7,313 bases of DNA, taken from positions 1-7,313 of the forward strand of contig CALFYG010000158.1 of NCBI GenBank assembly GCA_937952095.1. The letters are read 5' to 3'. Positions 1-6,259 of the stretch are shown here, piece by piece (the first letter of the stretch is position 1; the number at the start of each line of letters is the position of its first letter). Origin of the DNA: an uncultured Micrococcales bacterium (GTDB lineage: Bacteria; Actinomycetota; Actinomycetes; S36-B12; UBA10799). Under the pieces are notes generated by a model. The model saw nothing but the letters and a program-made list of their open reading frames with translations, did no database searches and had not been told where the DNA came from. Both the position numbers and the translations under genes were made by a program.

Positions 1-1635
1 CGCGACCACCAGCGGCGGGGAGGCCAGGTAGTTCATCTTCACGTCCGGGTTGATGCGGCCCTCGAAGTTACGGTTGCCGGAGAGCACCGACACCGCCGCG
101 AGATCCGCACCCTGGATCGCCTCGCTCAGCTCGGTCGGCAAGGGCCCGGAGTTACCGATGCAGGTCGTGCAGCCGTAGCCGACGATGTCGAAGCCGAGCT
201 TCTCCAGATATGGCAGCAGTCCGGACTTCTCGTAGTAGTCGGTGACGACCTGCGACCCCGGAGCCAAGGTGGTCTTGACCCACGGCTTGCGGGTCAAGCC
301 GGCCTCGACGGCCTTCTTGGCCAGCAGTGCCGCACCGAGCATCACCGAGGGGTTCGACGTGTTGGTGCAACTGGTGATGGCGGCGATCACCACGGCACCG
401 TGTCCGATGGTGACCTCCTGTCCCTCCAACGTGAGGGTGGCGGTCTTGTCCGGTTCCTGGGTGTAGGTCGGCAGCGCCTCGGCGAACGAGGTGGCGGCCG
501 CGTCGAGAGTGACCCGGTCCTGCGGACGCTTGGGACCGGCCAGACTCGGCACGACGTCGGCGAGGTCGAGTTCGAGGTATTCGGAGTAGGCAGGCTCCCG
601 GCTCGCGTCGTGCCACAGGCCCTGCGCCTTCGCGTACTCCTCGACCACCGCGATCTGCTGGTCGCTGCGCCCGGTGAGTCTGAGGTACGCCAACGTCTCG
701 TCGTCGATCGGGAAGATCGCCACGGTGGAGCCGTATTCGGGACTCATGTTGCCGATGGTCGCCCGGTTGGCCAGCGGAACAGCCGCCACGCCCTCGCCGT
801 AGAACTCCACGAACTTGCCGACGACGCCGTGCTGGCGCAACATCTCCGTGATCGTGAGCACCAGGTCGGTGGCGGTCGCGCCAGGGGGCAGCTCGCCCGT
901 GAGCTTGAAGCCGACCACTCGGGGGATCAACATGCTGACCGGCTGGCCCAGCATCGCCGCCTCAGCCTCGATGCCGCCGACGCCCCAGCCGAGCACACCG
1001 AGGCCGTTGACCATGGTCGTGTGCGAGTCGGTGCCGACGCAGGTGTCCGGATAGGCCTGACCGTTGCGGACCATCACCACGCGTGCCAGGTGCTCGATGT
1101 TGACCTGGTGCACGATGCCGGTGCCCGGCGGGACCACGCGGAACTCATCGAACGCACTCTGCCCCCAGCGCAGGAACTGGTAACGCTCACGGTTGCGCTC
1201 GTACTCCAGCGCCACGTTGAGCTGCAGTGCCTGCGGGGTCCCGAAGTAGTCGGCGATGACGCTGTGGTCGATGACCAGTTCGGCCGGGGCAAGCGGGTTG
1301 ATGCGGGCCGGGTCGCCGCCCATCTCGGTGAAGGCCTCGCGCATCGTGGCGAGGTCCACGACACACGGCACACCTGTGAAGTCCTGCATGATCACCCGCG
1401 CCGGGGTGAACTGGATCTCCTGACTCGGCGCAGCCGTGGCGTCCCAGGCAGCCAGTGCGCGGATCTGGTCGGCCGTGACGTTCGCGCCGTCCTCGGTCCG
1501 CAGCAGGTTCTCCAGCAGCACCCGATGGGTGTACGGGAGATTCAGTTCGCCGAGGGCGTCGAGTCGGAAGATCTCGTATGACTCCCCACCCACCTGCAAC
1601 TGCGACTTGGCACCGAAACTGTCGAGGCTTGCCAC
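1..1635 (-). CDS. acn: Aconitate hydratase (aconitase A), 3' end cut by window edge
   Basis: Interconverts citrate and isocitrate through cis-aconitate in the TCA cycle; cytoplasmic, with a [4Fe-4S] cluster. The window holds 545 codons, open through the left edge; family members are about 890-940 residues, so the C-terminal swivel domain is missing only because of the edge. Visible signatures, numbered from the GTG at 1635: the ligand motif CTNTSN with Cys423, the CTTCIGNSG motif with Cys489 and Cys492 (three cluster ligands at the family spacing), IDHSV with Asp123-His124, and GTDSHTT with Asp203-Ser204-His205. I prefer GTG 1635, giving [13 protein letters not shown], because GGGAG lies 5 nt upstream of it and related proteins begin similarly. 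An in-frame ATG at 1647 would add four residues but would consume that ribosome site and has none of its own. It lies 42 bp behind the methyltransferase gene on the same strand, so readthrough transcription is likely. The assignment to the AcnA/IRP1 class rather than AcnB is firm. Confidence 0.97.
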   Translation of the reverse strand, partial: MASLDSFGAKSQLQVGGESYEIFRLDALGELNLPYTHRVLLENLLRTEDGANVTADQIRALAAWDATAAPSQEIQFTPARVIMQDFTGVPCVVDLATMREAFTEMGGDPARINPLAPAELVIDHSVIADYFGTPQALQLNVALEYERNRERYQFLRWGQSAFDEFRVVPPGTGIVHQVNIEHLARVVMVRNGQAYPDTCVGTDSHTTMVNGLGVLGWGVGGIEAEAAMLGQPVSMLIPRVVGFKLTGELPPGATATDLVLTITEMLRQHGVVGKFVEFYGEGVAAVPLANRATIGNMSPEYGSTVAIFPIDDETLAYLRLTGRSDQQIAVVEEYAKAQGLWHDASREPAYSEYLELDLADVVPSLAGPKRPQDRVTLDAAATSFAEALPTYTQEPDKTATLTLEGQEVTIGHGAVVIAAITSCTNTSNPSVMLGAALLAKKAVEAGLTRKPWVKTTLAPGSQVVTDYYEKSGLLPYLEKLGFDIVGYGCTTCIGNSGPLPTELSEAIQGADLAAVSVLSGNRNFEGRINPDVKMNYLASPPLVVA

Positions 1636-1638
1636 TGC

Positions 1639-1645
1639 TTCTCCC
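1639..1645 (-). promoter_or_regulatory. Shine-Dalgarno site of aconitase
   Basis: GGGAGAA is read on the minus strand, with its GGGAG core 5 nt before GTG 1635. It decides between two in-frame starts: it overlaps the ATG at 1647, which therefore could not use it. Confidence 0.6.
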
Positions 1646-1666
1646 ATCGCTGGTCGGTCGGCCACC

Positions 1667-1672
1667 AGCCTA
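1667..1672 (-). promoter_or_regulatory. Possible -10 element for a separate aconitase promoter
   Basis: TAGGCT on the minus strand fits the actinobacterial TANNNT -10 pattern and sits in the 42-bp gap between the methyltransferase stop and the aconitase start. Transcription from it would begin near 1660, leaving a leader of about 25 nt that contains the ribosome site. I see no convincing -35 box, so this could be chance; the alternative is that aconitase is expressed only by readthrough from the upstream operon. Confidence 0.25.
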
Positions 1673-1677
1673 GTTGC

Positions 1678-2838
1678 TCAGCGGGAGGTACTCGCCGTCG
1701 ACCTCAGACGCACCACTGTCTCCACGTGCGCCGTCCCCGGGAAGAGGTCGAAACCGCGCAGGTGATCGGGCCGGTACCCACGTGCGTCGAACAGCGCGAG
1801 GTCCCGGGCCAAGGTGGATGGTTCACAGGAGACGTAGACGACCGTGGCCGCCCCGGTCTCGGCCACTGCCCTGATGACATCCTTGCCCGCACCTGCACGC
1901 GGCGGATCAAGAACAACGAGGTCGGCATCCGTGGCGCGCCATTGCCGCACATCGCGTGCGATCACCTTCACACGGTCATCGCCGGCGGCGTTGCGGCGAG
2001 CATGCGCCGCGGCCCGCCGATCGCCTTCCACCAGCACCAGTCGCTGCACCTCTTCGCCGAGCAGGCTCAATCCCAGAAGTCCCACCCCCGCGTAGAGATC
2101 CACGATCGACCCTCCTGGATCGACCAGGCTGCGGACCTCCTCGACCAACACGTCGGGGGCCAGCCGGTGCGACTGCCAGAAGCCGTCGACGGCGCGGGTG
2201 AAGAGGCGGCCCTGCACATCGTGGACGTGCTCCTGGGGGCCGTCGACCTCCCGGCTTCCGTCCTGGTGCCGGACGAGCAGGGCCCTGCCCGCATCACTGA
2301 CACTCACGTGGACGTCGGCCCCGGCCGGCCACTGCCGCGCGAGCAACTCGGCGACCTCGAGTTCCGAAGCGGCCTGCATGCAGTCCCCTACCGGGACGAT
2401 GTGATCGCTGCGGGCCCCATGGAAACCGAGCCGGCCCTCACCGTCGGCGTGCAGCGTCATCCGAGTCCGCCACCCCGCCTCAAGGCCCAGAGAAACCACC
2501 GGAACCTGCTCGACCACGCCCCCGATGCGCTCAAGCGTCTCCGACAGGATCTGCGACTTCAGGACCAGTTGCTCATCCGGCGTGGTGTGCAGCCAACTGC
2601 ACCCACCGCATTGATCCGGCCCGAACCACGCACACGGACTCTCACGGCGCTGCGGATGCGGGTCGTGCTGGACCGCGACCGCATCAGCGCGCAGGAACCG
2701 GCCGGAGTCCTCAGTGACACGTGCGGTGACCGTCTCGCCGGGAAGGCTGTAACGGCAGAAGACCACCTGTCCGTCGAGCCGTCCGACACAGGATCCGCCG
2801 TGTGCCGGTTTGTCGACGCGCAGGACGACCTCGGACAC
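1678..2838 (-). CDS. Class I SAM-dependent RNA (uracil-5-)-methyltransferase, TrmA/RlmD family, [4Fe-4S]
   Basis: Predicted to methylate C5 of a uridine in rRNA or tRNA using S-adenosylmethionine. The 386-residue protein begins with a small beta-rich segment (about 1-55) like a TRAM RNA-binding domain. Cys69, Cys77, Cys80 (CGGC motif) and Cys153 have the spacing of the four cluster ligands of E. coli RlmD (RumA). The Rossmann methyltransferase domain shows the SAM loop DLYAGVGLLGL (247-257), Gln222 in FWQSH, DPPRAG (311-316), the nucleophile Cys338 in YVSCEPSTLARD, and the general base Glu373 in HVETVV. The catalytic set is complete, so it should be active; the exact target base cannot be read from sequence. 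It is shorter than RlmD (about 433). The start is GTG, 3 bp after the transporter stop codon, with no clear ribosome site, so translational coupling to the transporter is likely. As I recall, M. tuberculosis Rv2689c occupies the equivalent place beside Rv2690c and ceoBC. Confidence 0.92.
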   Translation of the reverse strand: MSEVVLRVDKPAHGGSCVGRLDGQVVFCRYSLPGETVTARVTEDSGRFLRADAVAVQHDPHPQRRESPCAWFGPDQCGGCSWLHTTPDEQLVLKSQILSETLERIGGVVEQVPVVSLGLEAGWRTRMTLHADGEGRLGFHGARSDHIVPVGDCMQAASELEVAELLARQWPAGADVHVSVSDAGRALLVRHQDGSREVDGPQEHVHDVQGRLFTRAVDGFWQSHRLAPDVLVEEVRSLVDPGGSIVDLYAGVGLLGLSLLGEEVQRLVLVEGDRRAAAHARRNAAGDDRVKVIARDVRQWRATDADLVVLDPPRAGAGKDVIRAVAETGAATVVYVSCEPSTLARDLALFDARGYRPDHLRGFDLFPGTAHVETVVRLRSTASTSR

Positions 2839-2841
2839 AGC

Positions 2842-4821
2842 TCAGTCCCGGGGCTGGGCCGGGATACCCCGATAGATGGCCCCGGGCGCCTCTGCCTCCA
2901 CCTTGTCGGCGACCCGATCGCTGGACTCCAACTGCCACGGCACGCTGACCACCATCACACCGGGGGTGAAGAGCAGACGGCTCTTGAGCCGCAGGGCGCT
3001 CTGGTTGTGCAGGAGGTGCTCCCACCAGTGGCCCACCACGTACTCGGGCACGTAGACGGTCACGAGGTCACGCGGACTCGCGCGCCGGAAGTTGCGCACG
3101 TAGTCCACCACCGGCTTCGTGATCTCGCGGTAGGGACTCTCGAGCACCTTCAGGCTCACCGGGATCTCCCGGCGCTCCCACTCCTCGATGATCGCTTCAG
3201 AATCACCCGGACTGACCTCCACGGTCAGGGCCTCGAGGGTTGACGGCCGGGTGGCTCGGGCGTATGCCAGAGCCCGCAGGGTGGGCTTGTGGATCTTGGC
3301 CACCAGCACGATCGCGTGCACCCGGGCAGGCAGGAGGAAACGCTCATCATCCAGCGGCGTGAGCTCGATCGCGACCTTCTCATAGTGCCGCTGGATCGCC
3401 TTCATGATGATGAAGAGCACGGGGATCGCGATGCAGACGATCCACGCGCCGCGCGTGAATTTTGTCGCGAGCACGATGACCAGCACACTTCCGGTCATCA
3501 CGAAGCCGATGCTGTTCACGATCCGGCGTCGCGTGTACTGGCCACGGACGGTGGGGTCCTCCTCCGTGGACAGCAGTCTCGTCCAGTGCCTGATCATCCC
3601 GAGTTGGCTCAGCGTGAAACTGATGAACACACCGACGATGTAGAGCTGGATCAGGGCCGTGACGCTGGCCTCGAAGATGTAGACGAGAACGATCGCCAGG
3701 AATGCCAGCGAGACGATGCCGTTGCTGAAGGCCAAGCGGTCGCCACGGTTGTGCAACTGCCGCGGCAGGTAGTTGTCCTGGGCCAGGATCGAGCCGAGGA
3801 CCGGGAACCCGTTGAAGGCGGTGTTCGCGGCCAGAACCAGGATGAGCGCGGTCACGGTCGAGACGTAGATGAACATCACCGGAAAGTTGCTGAAGACCGC
3901 CTGGGCGATCTGCGCGATGACGGTCTTCTGATCCTCGCCGGGTGGCAGTCCGATCAGGTCAGCGTTGTTCTCCGCCACCTTCACCTTGGTCACCAGCGCC
4001 AGGATCGTGATCGACATGAACATGGTGACGCTGAGCACGCCGAGCATGACCAACGTGGCCGCGGCGTTCTTGCTCTTGGGCTTGCGGAACGCGGGAACCC
4101 CGTTGGAGATGGCTTCGACACCGGTGAGGGCCGTGCACCCGGACGAGAACGCCCGGGCCAGCAGGAACACCAGTGCGGCGCCGGCGAAGGTCGCCTCGGG
4201 TTCGATCTCCCAGTTGGCGGATTCCGCGAGCATCGTGTCCCCCGCGGCCCACCGCACCGCCGCGGTGATGATCATCGCGAAGATGCCGAAGATGAAGGCA
4301 TAGGTCGGGATCGCGAAAAGGGTTCCCGACTCCCGCACACCCCGCAGGTTCAGCAGTGTGACGATGATGATCATCCCGATGGTGAGCGCGACCAGATGCT
4401 GGCCGAACCAGGGGATGGCTGAGGCGATGTTCGCGGAGGCTGCGGACATCGATACAGCGACGGTGAGGATGTAGTCCACGAGGAGCGCACTGGCGACGGT
4501 CAGACCCGCATTGGGTCCGAGGTTCTTGGTGACTACCTCGTAGTCGCCGCCACCGCTGGGGTAGGCCTGCACATTCTGCCGGTAGGACGCGACCACGACC
4601 AGCATGACGGCAACGACGCCGAGGGCAACCCAAGGCGAGTAGGCGAAGAACGCCAGCCCGCCCAGCGACAGAACCAGCAGGATCTCCTGGGTCGCGTAGG
4701 AGACCGACGACAGCGCGTCGCTGGCGAACACAGGCAACGCGATGCGCTTGGGTAGCAGCGTCGAGTGCAGTTTGTCGCTGCGCTGCGCCCGGCCGAGCAG
4801 AAGCTCCTTGGGTGTGAGCAC
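2842..4821 (-). CDS. APC-superfamily transporter of the KimA (YdaO)/Rv2690c type, probable K+ importer
   Basis: Integral membrane transporter of 659 residues from GTG 4821. I count about 12 hydrophobic segments (roughly 27-51, 60-79, 103-126, 142-157, 167-190, 210-233, 253-279, 314-335, 366-383, 386-408, 434-452, 458-474), then a soluble C-terminal domain (about 495-659) like the USP-type domain of KimA. Such proteins are commonly annotated as amino-acid permeases. However, the residues I recall as lining K+ sites in Bacillus subtilis KimA (Asp36, Tyr43, Asp117, Thr121, Ser125, Thr230) correspond here to Asp35, Tyr42, Asp116, Thr120, Ser124 and Thr230, and the YPSGGGDYEVV (87-97) and GCTALTGVEAISNG (228-241) motifs are of that family. 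Divergent TrkA genes support a K+ role. Substrate is inferred. An upstream in-frame start at 4929 is rejected because it would lie inside the neighbouring gene and add 36 non-conserved residues. GTG 4821 lies 7 nt after a TACGAT -10 box, suggesting a leaderless message. Confidence 0.9.
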   Translation of the reverse strand: MLTPKELLLGRAQRSDKLHSTLLPKRIALPVFASDALSSVSYATQEILLVLSLGGLAFFAYSPWVALGVVAVMLVVVASYRQNVQAYPSGGGDYEVVTKNLGPNAGLTVASALLVDYILTVAVSMSAASANIASAIPWFGQHLVALTIGMIIIVTLLNLRGVRESGTLFAIPTYAFIFGIFAMIITAAVRWAAGDTMLAESANWEIEPEATFAGAALVFLLARAFSSGCTALTGVEAISNGVPAFRKPKSKNAAATLVMLGVLSVTMFMSITILALVTKVKVAENNADLIGLPPGEDQKTVIAQIAQAVFSNFPVMFIYVSTVTALILVLAANTAFNGFPVLGSILAQDNYLPRQLHNRGDRLAFSNGIVSLAFLAIVLVYIFEASVTALIQLYIVGVFISFTLSQLGMIRHWTRLLSTEEDPTVRGQYTRRRIVNSIGFVMTGSVLVIVLATKFTRGAWIVCIAIPVLFIIMKAIQRHYEKVAIELTPLDDERFLLPARVHAIVLVAKIHKPTLRALAYARATRPSTLEALTVEVSPGDSEAIIEEWERREIPVSLKVLESPYREITKPVVDYVRNFRRASPRDLVTVYVPEYVVGHWWEHLLHNQSALRLKSRLLFTPGVMVVSVPWQLESSDRVADKVEAEAPGAIYRGIPAQPRD

Positions 4822-4828
4822 GACACCG

Positions 4829-4834
4829 ATCGTA
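4829..4834 (-). promoter_or_regulatory. -10 element of the transporter operon, leaderless spacing
   Basis: TACGAT on the minus strand, followed by the 7-nt spacer CGGTGTC and then GTG at 4821. This is the arrangement known for leaderless actinobacterial transcripts, where the first base of the mRNA is the start codon. It also explains the lack of a Shine-Dalgarno site. Confidence 0.55.
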
Positions 4835-4864
4835 GACCGGTGAGCACCCGACTCGGCGCGCGAG

Positions 4865-4870
4865 TAGCGT
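4865..4870 (+). promoter_or_regulatory. -10 element of ceoB-ceoC, leaderless spacing
   Basis: TAGCGT followed by the 6-nt spacer TGGACT and then GTG at 4877. No ribosome-binding site precedes the start, in keeping with a leaderless mRNA. A poor -35 candidate, TGAGCA, lies at 4841-4846 with an 18-bp spacer. Confidence 0.55.
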
Positions 4871-4876
4871 TGGACT

Positions 4877-5542
4877 GTGCATTTCGTGGTGATGGGCTGC
4901 GGCCGGGTCGGTTCCCGGCTGGCGCGCAATCTCGATGAACTCGGTCACTCGGTGGCGGTCATCGACCAGGCGGCGACATCCTTCAGCAGGCTGGGGTCCA
5001 GTTTCGAGGGCAAGACGGTGGCCGGTATCGGCTTCGACCGGGACACACTGCTCACGGCCGGCATCGAGGAGGCGCAGGCGTTCGCCGCGGTCAGCAGCGG
5101 CGACAACTCGAACATCGTTGCGGCGCGCGTCGCCCGGGAGAAGTTCAACGTCGAACGTGTGGTCGCCCGTATCTACGATCCCCGCCGGGCGGCCATCTAC
5201 GCACGGCTCGGCATCCCGACGGTGGCGACCGTGGCCTGGACGACCGAGCAGATGATGCGCCACCTGCTGCCGGGGGATCCGGCGCAGTTGTGGACAGACG
5301 AGACCGGCGCGGCCGTCATGCACCGGGTGGACCTGAATCGCACGTGGTACGGCCGCCGTGCTGAGGAGCTCACGTTCGGCTTGCCGTCACGCGTGGCCAT
5401 GATCTACCGCGAGGGCGGGGTCATCGTCCCCACGGCTGACAGCGTGCTCCAAGAGGGCGATGAGCCGATCCTGTTGAGCGCGAAGGAAGCCCTCGACGAG
5501 GTCAACGAACACTGTGCAGCCAGGGCGGTGGATCCGGAATGA
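4877..5542 (+). CDS. ceoB: TrkA-family K+ transport regulator, first half-protein (RCK_N + RCK_C)
   Basis: Cytoplasmic nucleotide-binding regulatory subunit of potassium uptake, 221 residues. The N-terminal Rossmann (RCK_N) domain spans about 1-118, with the dinucleotide loop GCGRVG (7-12) and the acidic Asp30 at the end of beta-2 that normally contacts the adenosine ribose of NAD(H). An RCK_C domain follows (about 135-212), a module that in related proteins binds ligands such as c-di-AMP; whether this one does is unknown. E. coli TrkA (458 residues) carries this pair of domains twice in one chain, so this is one half of a split TrkA. GTG 4877 gives the complete first beta-strand (MHFVVMGCGRVG), as in mycobacterial CeoB as I remember it; the ATG at 4892 would remove it. 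It overlaps the next gene by 4 bp and is divergent from the KimA-like transporter. No TrkH/TrkG gene is in the window. Confidence 0.95.
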   Translation: MHFVVMGCGRVGSRLARNLDELGHSVAVIDQAATSFSRLGSSFEGKTVAGIGFDRDTLLTAGIEEAQAFAAVSSGDNSNIVAARVAREKFNVERVVARIYDPRRAAIYARLGIPTVATVAWTTEQMMRHLLPGDPAQLWTDETGAAVMHRVDLNRTWYGRRAEELTFGLPSRVAMIYREGGVIVPTADSVLQEGDEPILLSAKEALDEVNEHCAARAVDPE

Positions 5543-6192
5543 AGGTGGCCATCGCCGGTGCCGGCAAGGTGGGCAAGTCGATCGCCCGGGAACTCGCAGG
5601 GATCGGCCACGACGTCCTGCTCATCGACCGGGACGCCGTTCTTGTCGAGAAGTCGCGCATCGAAGGCGTGGACATCGTCAAGGCAGATGCCTGTGAGATG
5701 GCGTCCTTGGACCTCGTCGGCCTGGAGCAATGTCAGGTGGTCGTGGCCGCCACCGGCGACGACAAGGTCAACCTGGTGGTCTCGCTGCTGGCCAAGACCG
5801 AATACGGCGTACCTCGAGTGGTCGCCCGTGTGAACCACCCGAAGAACGAATGGCTGTTCGACGAGATGTGGGGTGTCGACGTGGCGGTGTCCACGCCGCG
5901 CCTGCTCAGCGCACTCGTTGAGGAAGCGGTCGCGGTCGGCGACCTCGTACGCCTGCTCACCTTCCGGCAGAGCAAGACGAACCTGGTGGAGATGACACTT
6001 CCCCATGACTCGAACGTCATAGGCATGGCCGTGGGCGACGTGGAGTGGCCCGTCGACACCGCGCTCGTCGCGATCCTTCGGGAGGACCGGGTGATCGCCG
6101 CCACCGGCGACGACCCCCTCGAGGTCGGTGACGAGTTGCTGTTCGTGGCCACCGAGGAGCAGGAGACGGCCCTCGGCGACCTGCTGCACTGA
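5539..6192 (+). CDS. ceoC: TrkA-family K+ transport regulator, second half-protein (RCK_N + RCK_C)
   Basis: Second regulatory half of the potassium system, 217 residues, cytoplasmic. RCK_N spans about 1-118 with GAGKVG (7-12) and Asp30, so nucleotide binding looks intact as in its neighbour; RCK_C covers about 135-217. The start ATG overlaps the upstream stop as ATGA, a classic sign of translational coupling and roughly equal synthesis, which suits a hetero-oligomeric RCK assembly. No clear ribosome site precedes it (GGTGGATCCGGA only). The protein is a diverged paralogue of the first half with similar domain boundaries, consistent with an old duplication. It ends 52 bp before the stop of the convergent glycosidase gene. 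Family assignment is firm; the partner channel or transporter is inferred. Confidence 0.95.
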   Translation: MKVAIAGAGKVGKSIARELAGIGHDVLLIDRDAVLVEKSRIEGVDIVKADACEMASLDLVGLEQCQVVVAATGDDKVNLVVSLLAKTEYGVPRVVARVNHPKNEWLFDEMWGVDVAVSTPRLLSALVEEAVAVGDLVRLLTFRQSKTNLVEMTLPHDSNVIGMAVGDVEWPVDTALVAILREDRVIAATGDDPLEVGDELLFVATEEQETALGDLLH

Positions 6193-6244
6193 AGTCGTCA
6201 GCGGATTGCGCGCACTGCCAACTCGTGACTATGTGCGAGCCGCC
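6193..6244. other. Convergent intergenic gap without a clear terminator
   Basis: The gap lies between the stops of ceoC (plus) and the GH3 gene (minus). The only fold seen is a weak 5-bp stem (CGCAC 6211-6215 with GTGCG 6233-6237, 17-nt loop) with no U-run. A 4-bp CCGC/GCGG hairpin at 6240-6251 enters the glycosidase end. Neither is a convincing intrinsic terminator; Rho or transcript collision may end both messages. Confidence 0.5.
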
Positions 6245-6259
6245 TCAGCGGATGCGCGC
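6198..6259. repeat. Imperfect 15-16 bp direct repeat spanning the convergent gap
   Basis: TCAGCGGATTGCGCGC at 6198-6213 recurs as TCAGCGGATGCGCGC at 6245-6259, differing by a single T. The right copy contains the stop codon and last four codons of the glycosidase on the minus strand. The left copy lies just after the ceoC stop. It could be a remnant of a small local duplication or chance in G+C-rich sequence. Confidence 0.5.

Larger units (their letters stand above)
4822..4876. promoter_or_regulatory. 55-bp divergent promoter region between transporter and ceoB
   Basis: This gap must carry the promoters for both directions, unless they extend into the coding regions. Each side has a TANNNT -10 element placed so that transcription would begin at or beside the GTG start. 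There is no room for a riboswitch or long leader in either direction. The two -10 elements are 30 bp apart and face outward, so the polymerase footprints would overlap and the promoters could compete or share a regulator. -35 boxes are weak on both sides. Confidence 0.6.

Noticed and set aside
400..1581. 393-codon open frame on the plus strand opposite aconitase
   Set aside because: It is antisense to a firmly identified aconitase, has arginine/histidine/aspartate-rich composition typical of a high-G+C shadow frame, and shows no recognisable domain.
1726..3243. 505-codon plus-strand open frame opposite the methyltransferase and transporter 3' end
   Set aside because: It spans two genuine genes on the other strand with full catalytic motifs; its own sequence is low-complexity His/Arg/Pro-rich and matches no family I know.
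3289..4422. 377-codon plus-strand open frame opposite the transporter
   Set aside because: It has a very charged Asp/His/Arg-rich composition, which is what the reverse complement of membrane-helix codons gives; no ribosome site or domain.
4822..4929. 36-residue N-terminal extension of the transporter, starting at 4929
   Set aside because: It would be encoded opposite the ceoB 5' end, has no family-like sequence, and is incompatible with the leaderless promoter at 4829-4834; the conserved part begins at GTG 4821.
3959..5323. 454-codon minus-strand open frame across the divergent promoter
   Set aside because: It is out of frame with the transporter and antisense to ceoB. It crosses the promoter region and has no recognisable domain.
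6211..6237. Possible intrinsic terminator hairpin between ceoC and the glycosidase
   Set aside because: Only a 5-bp stem with a 17-nt loop and no T-run on either strand.
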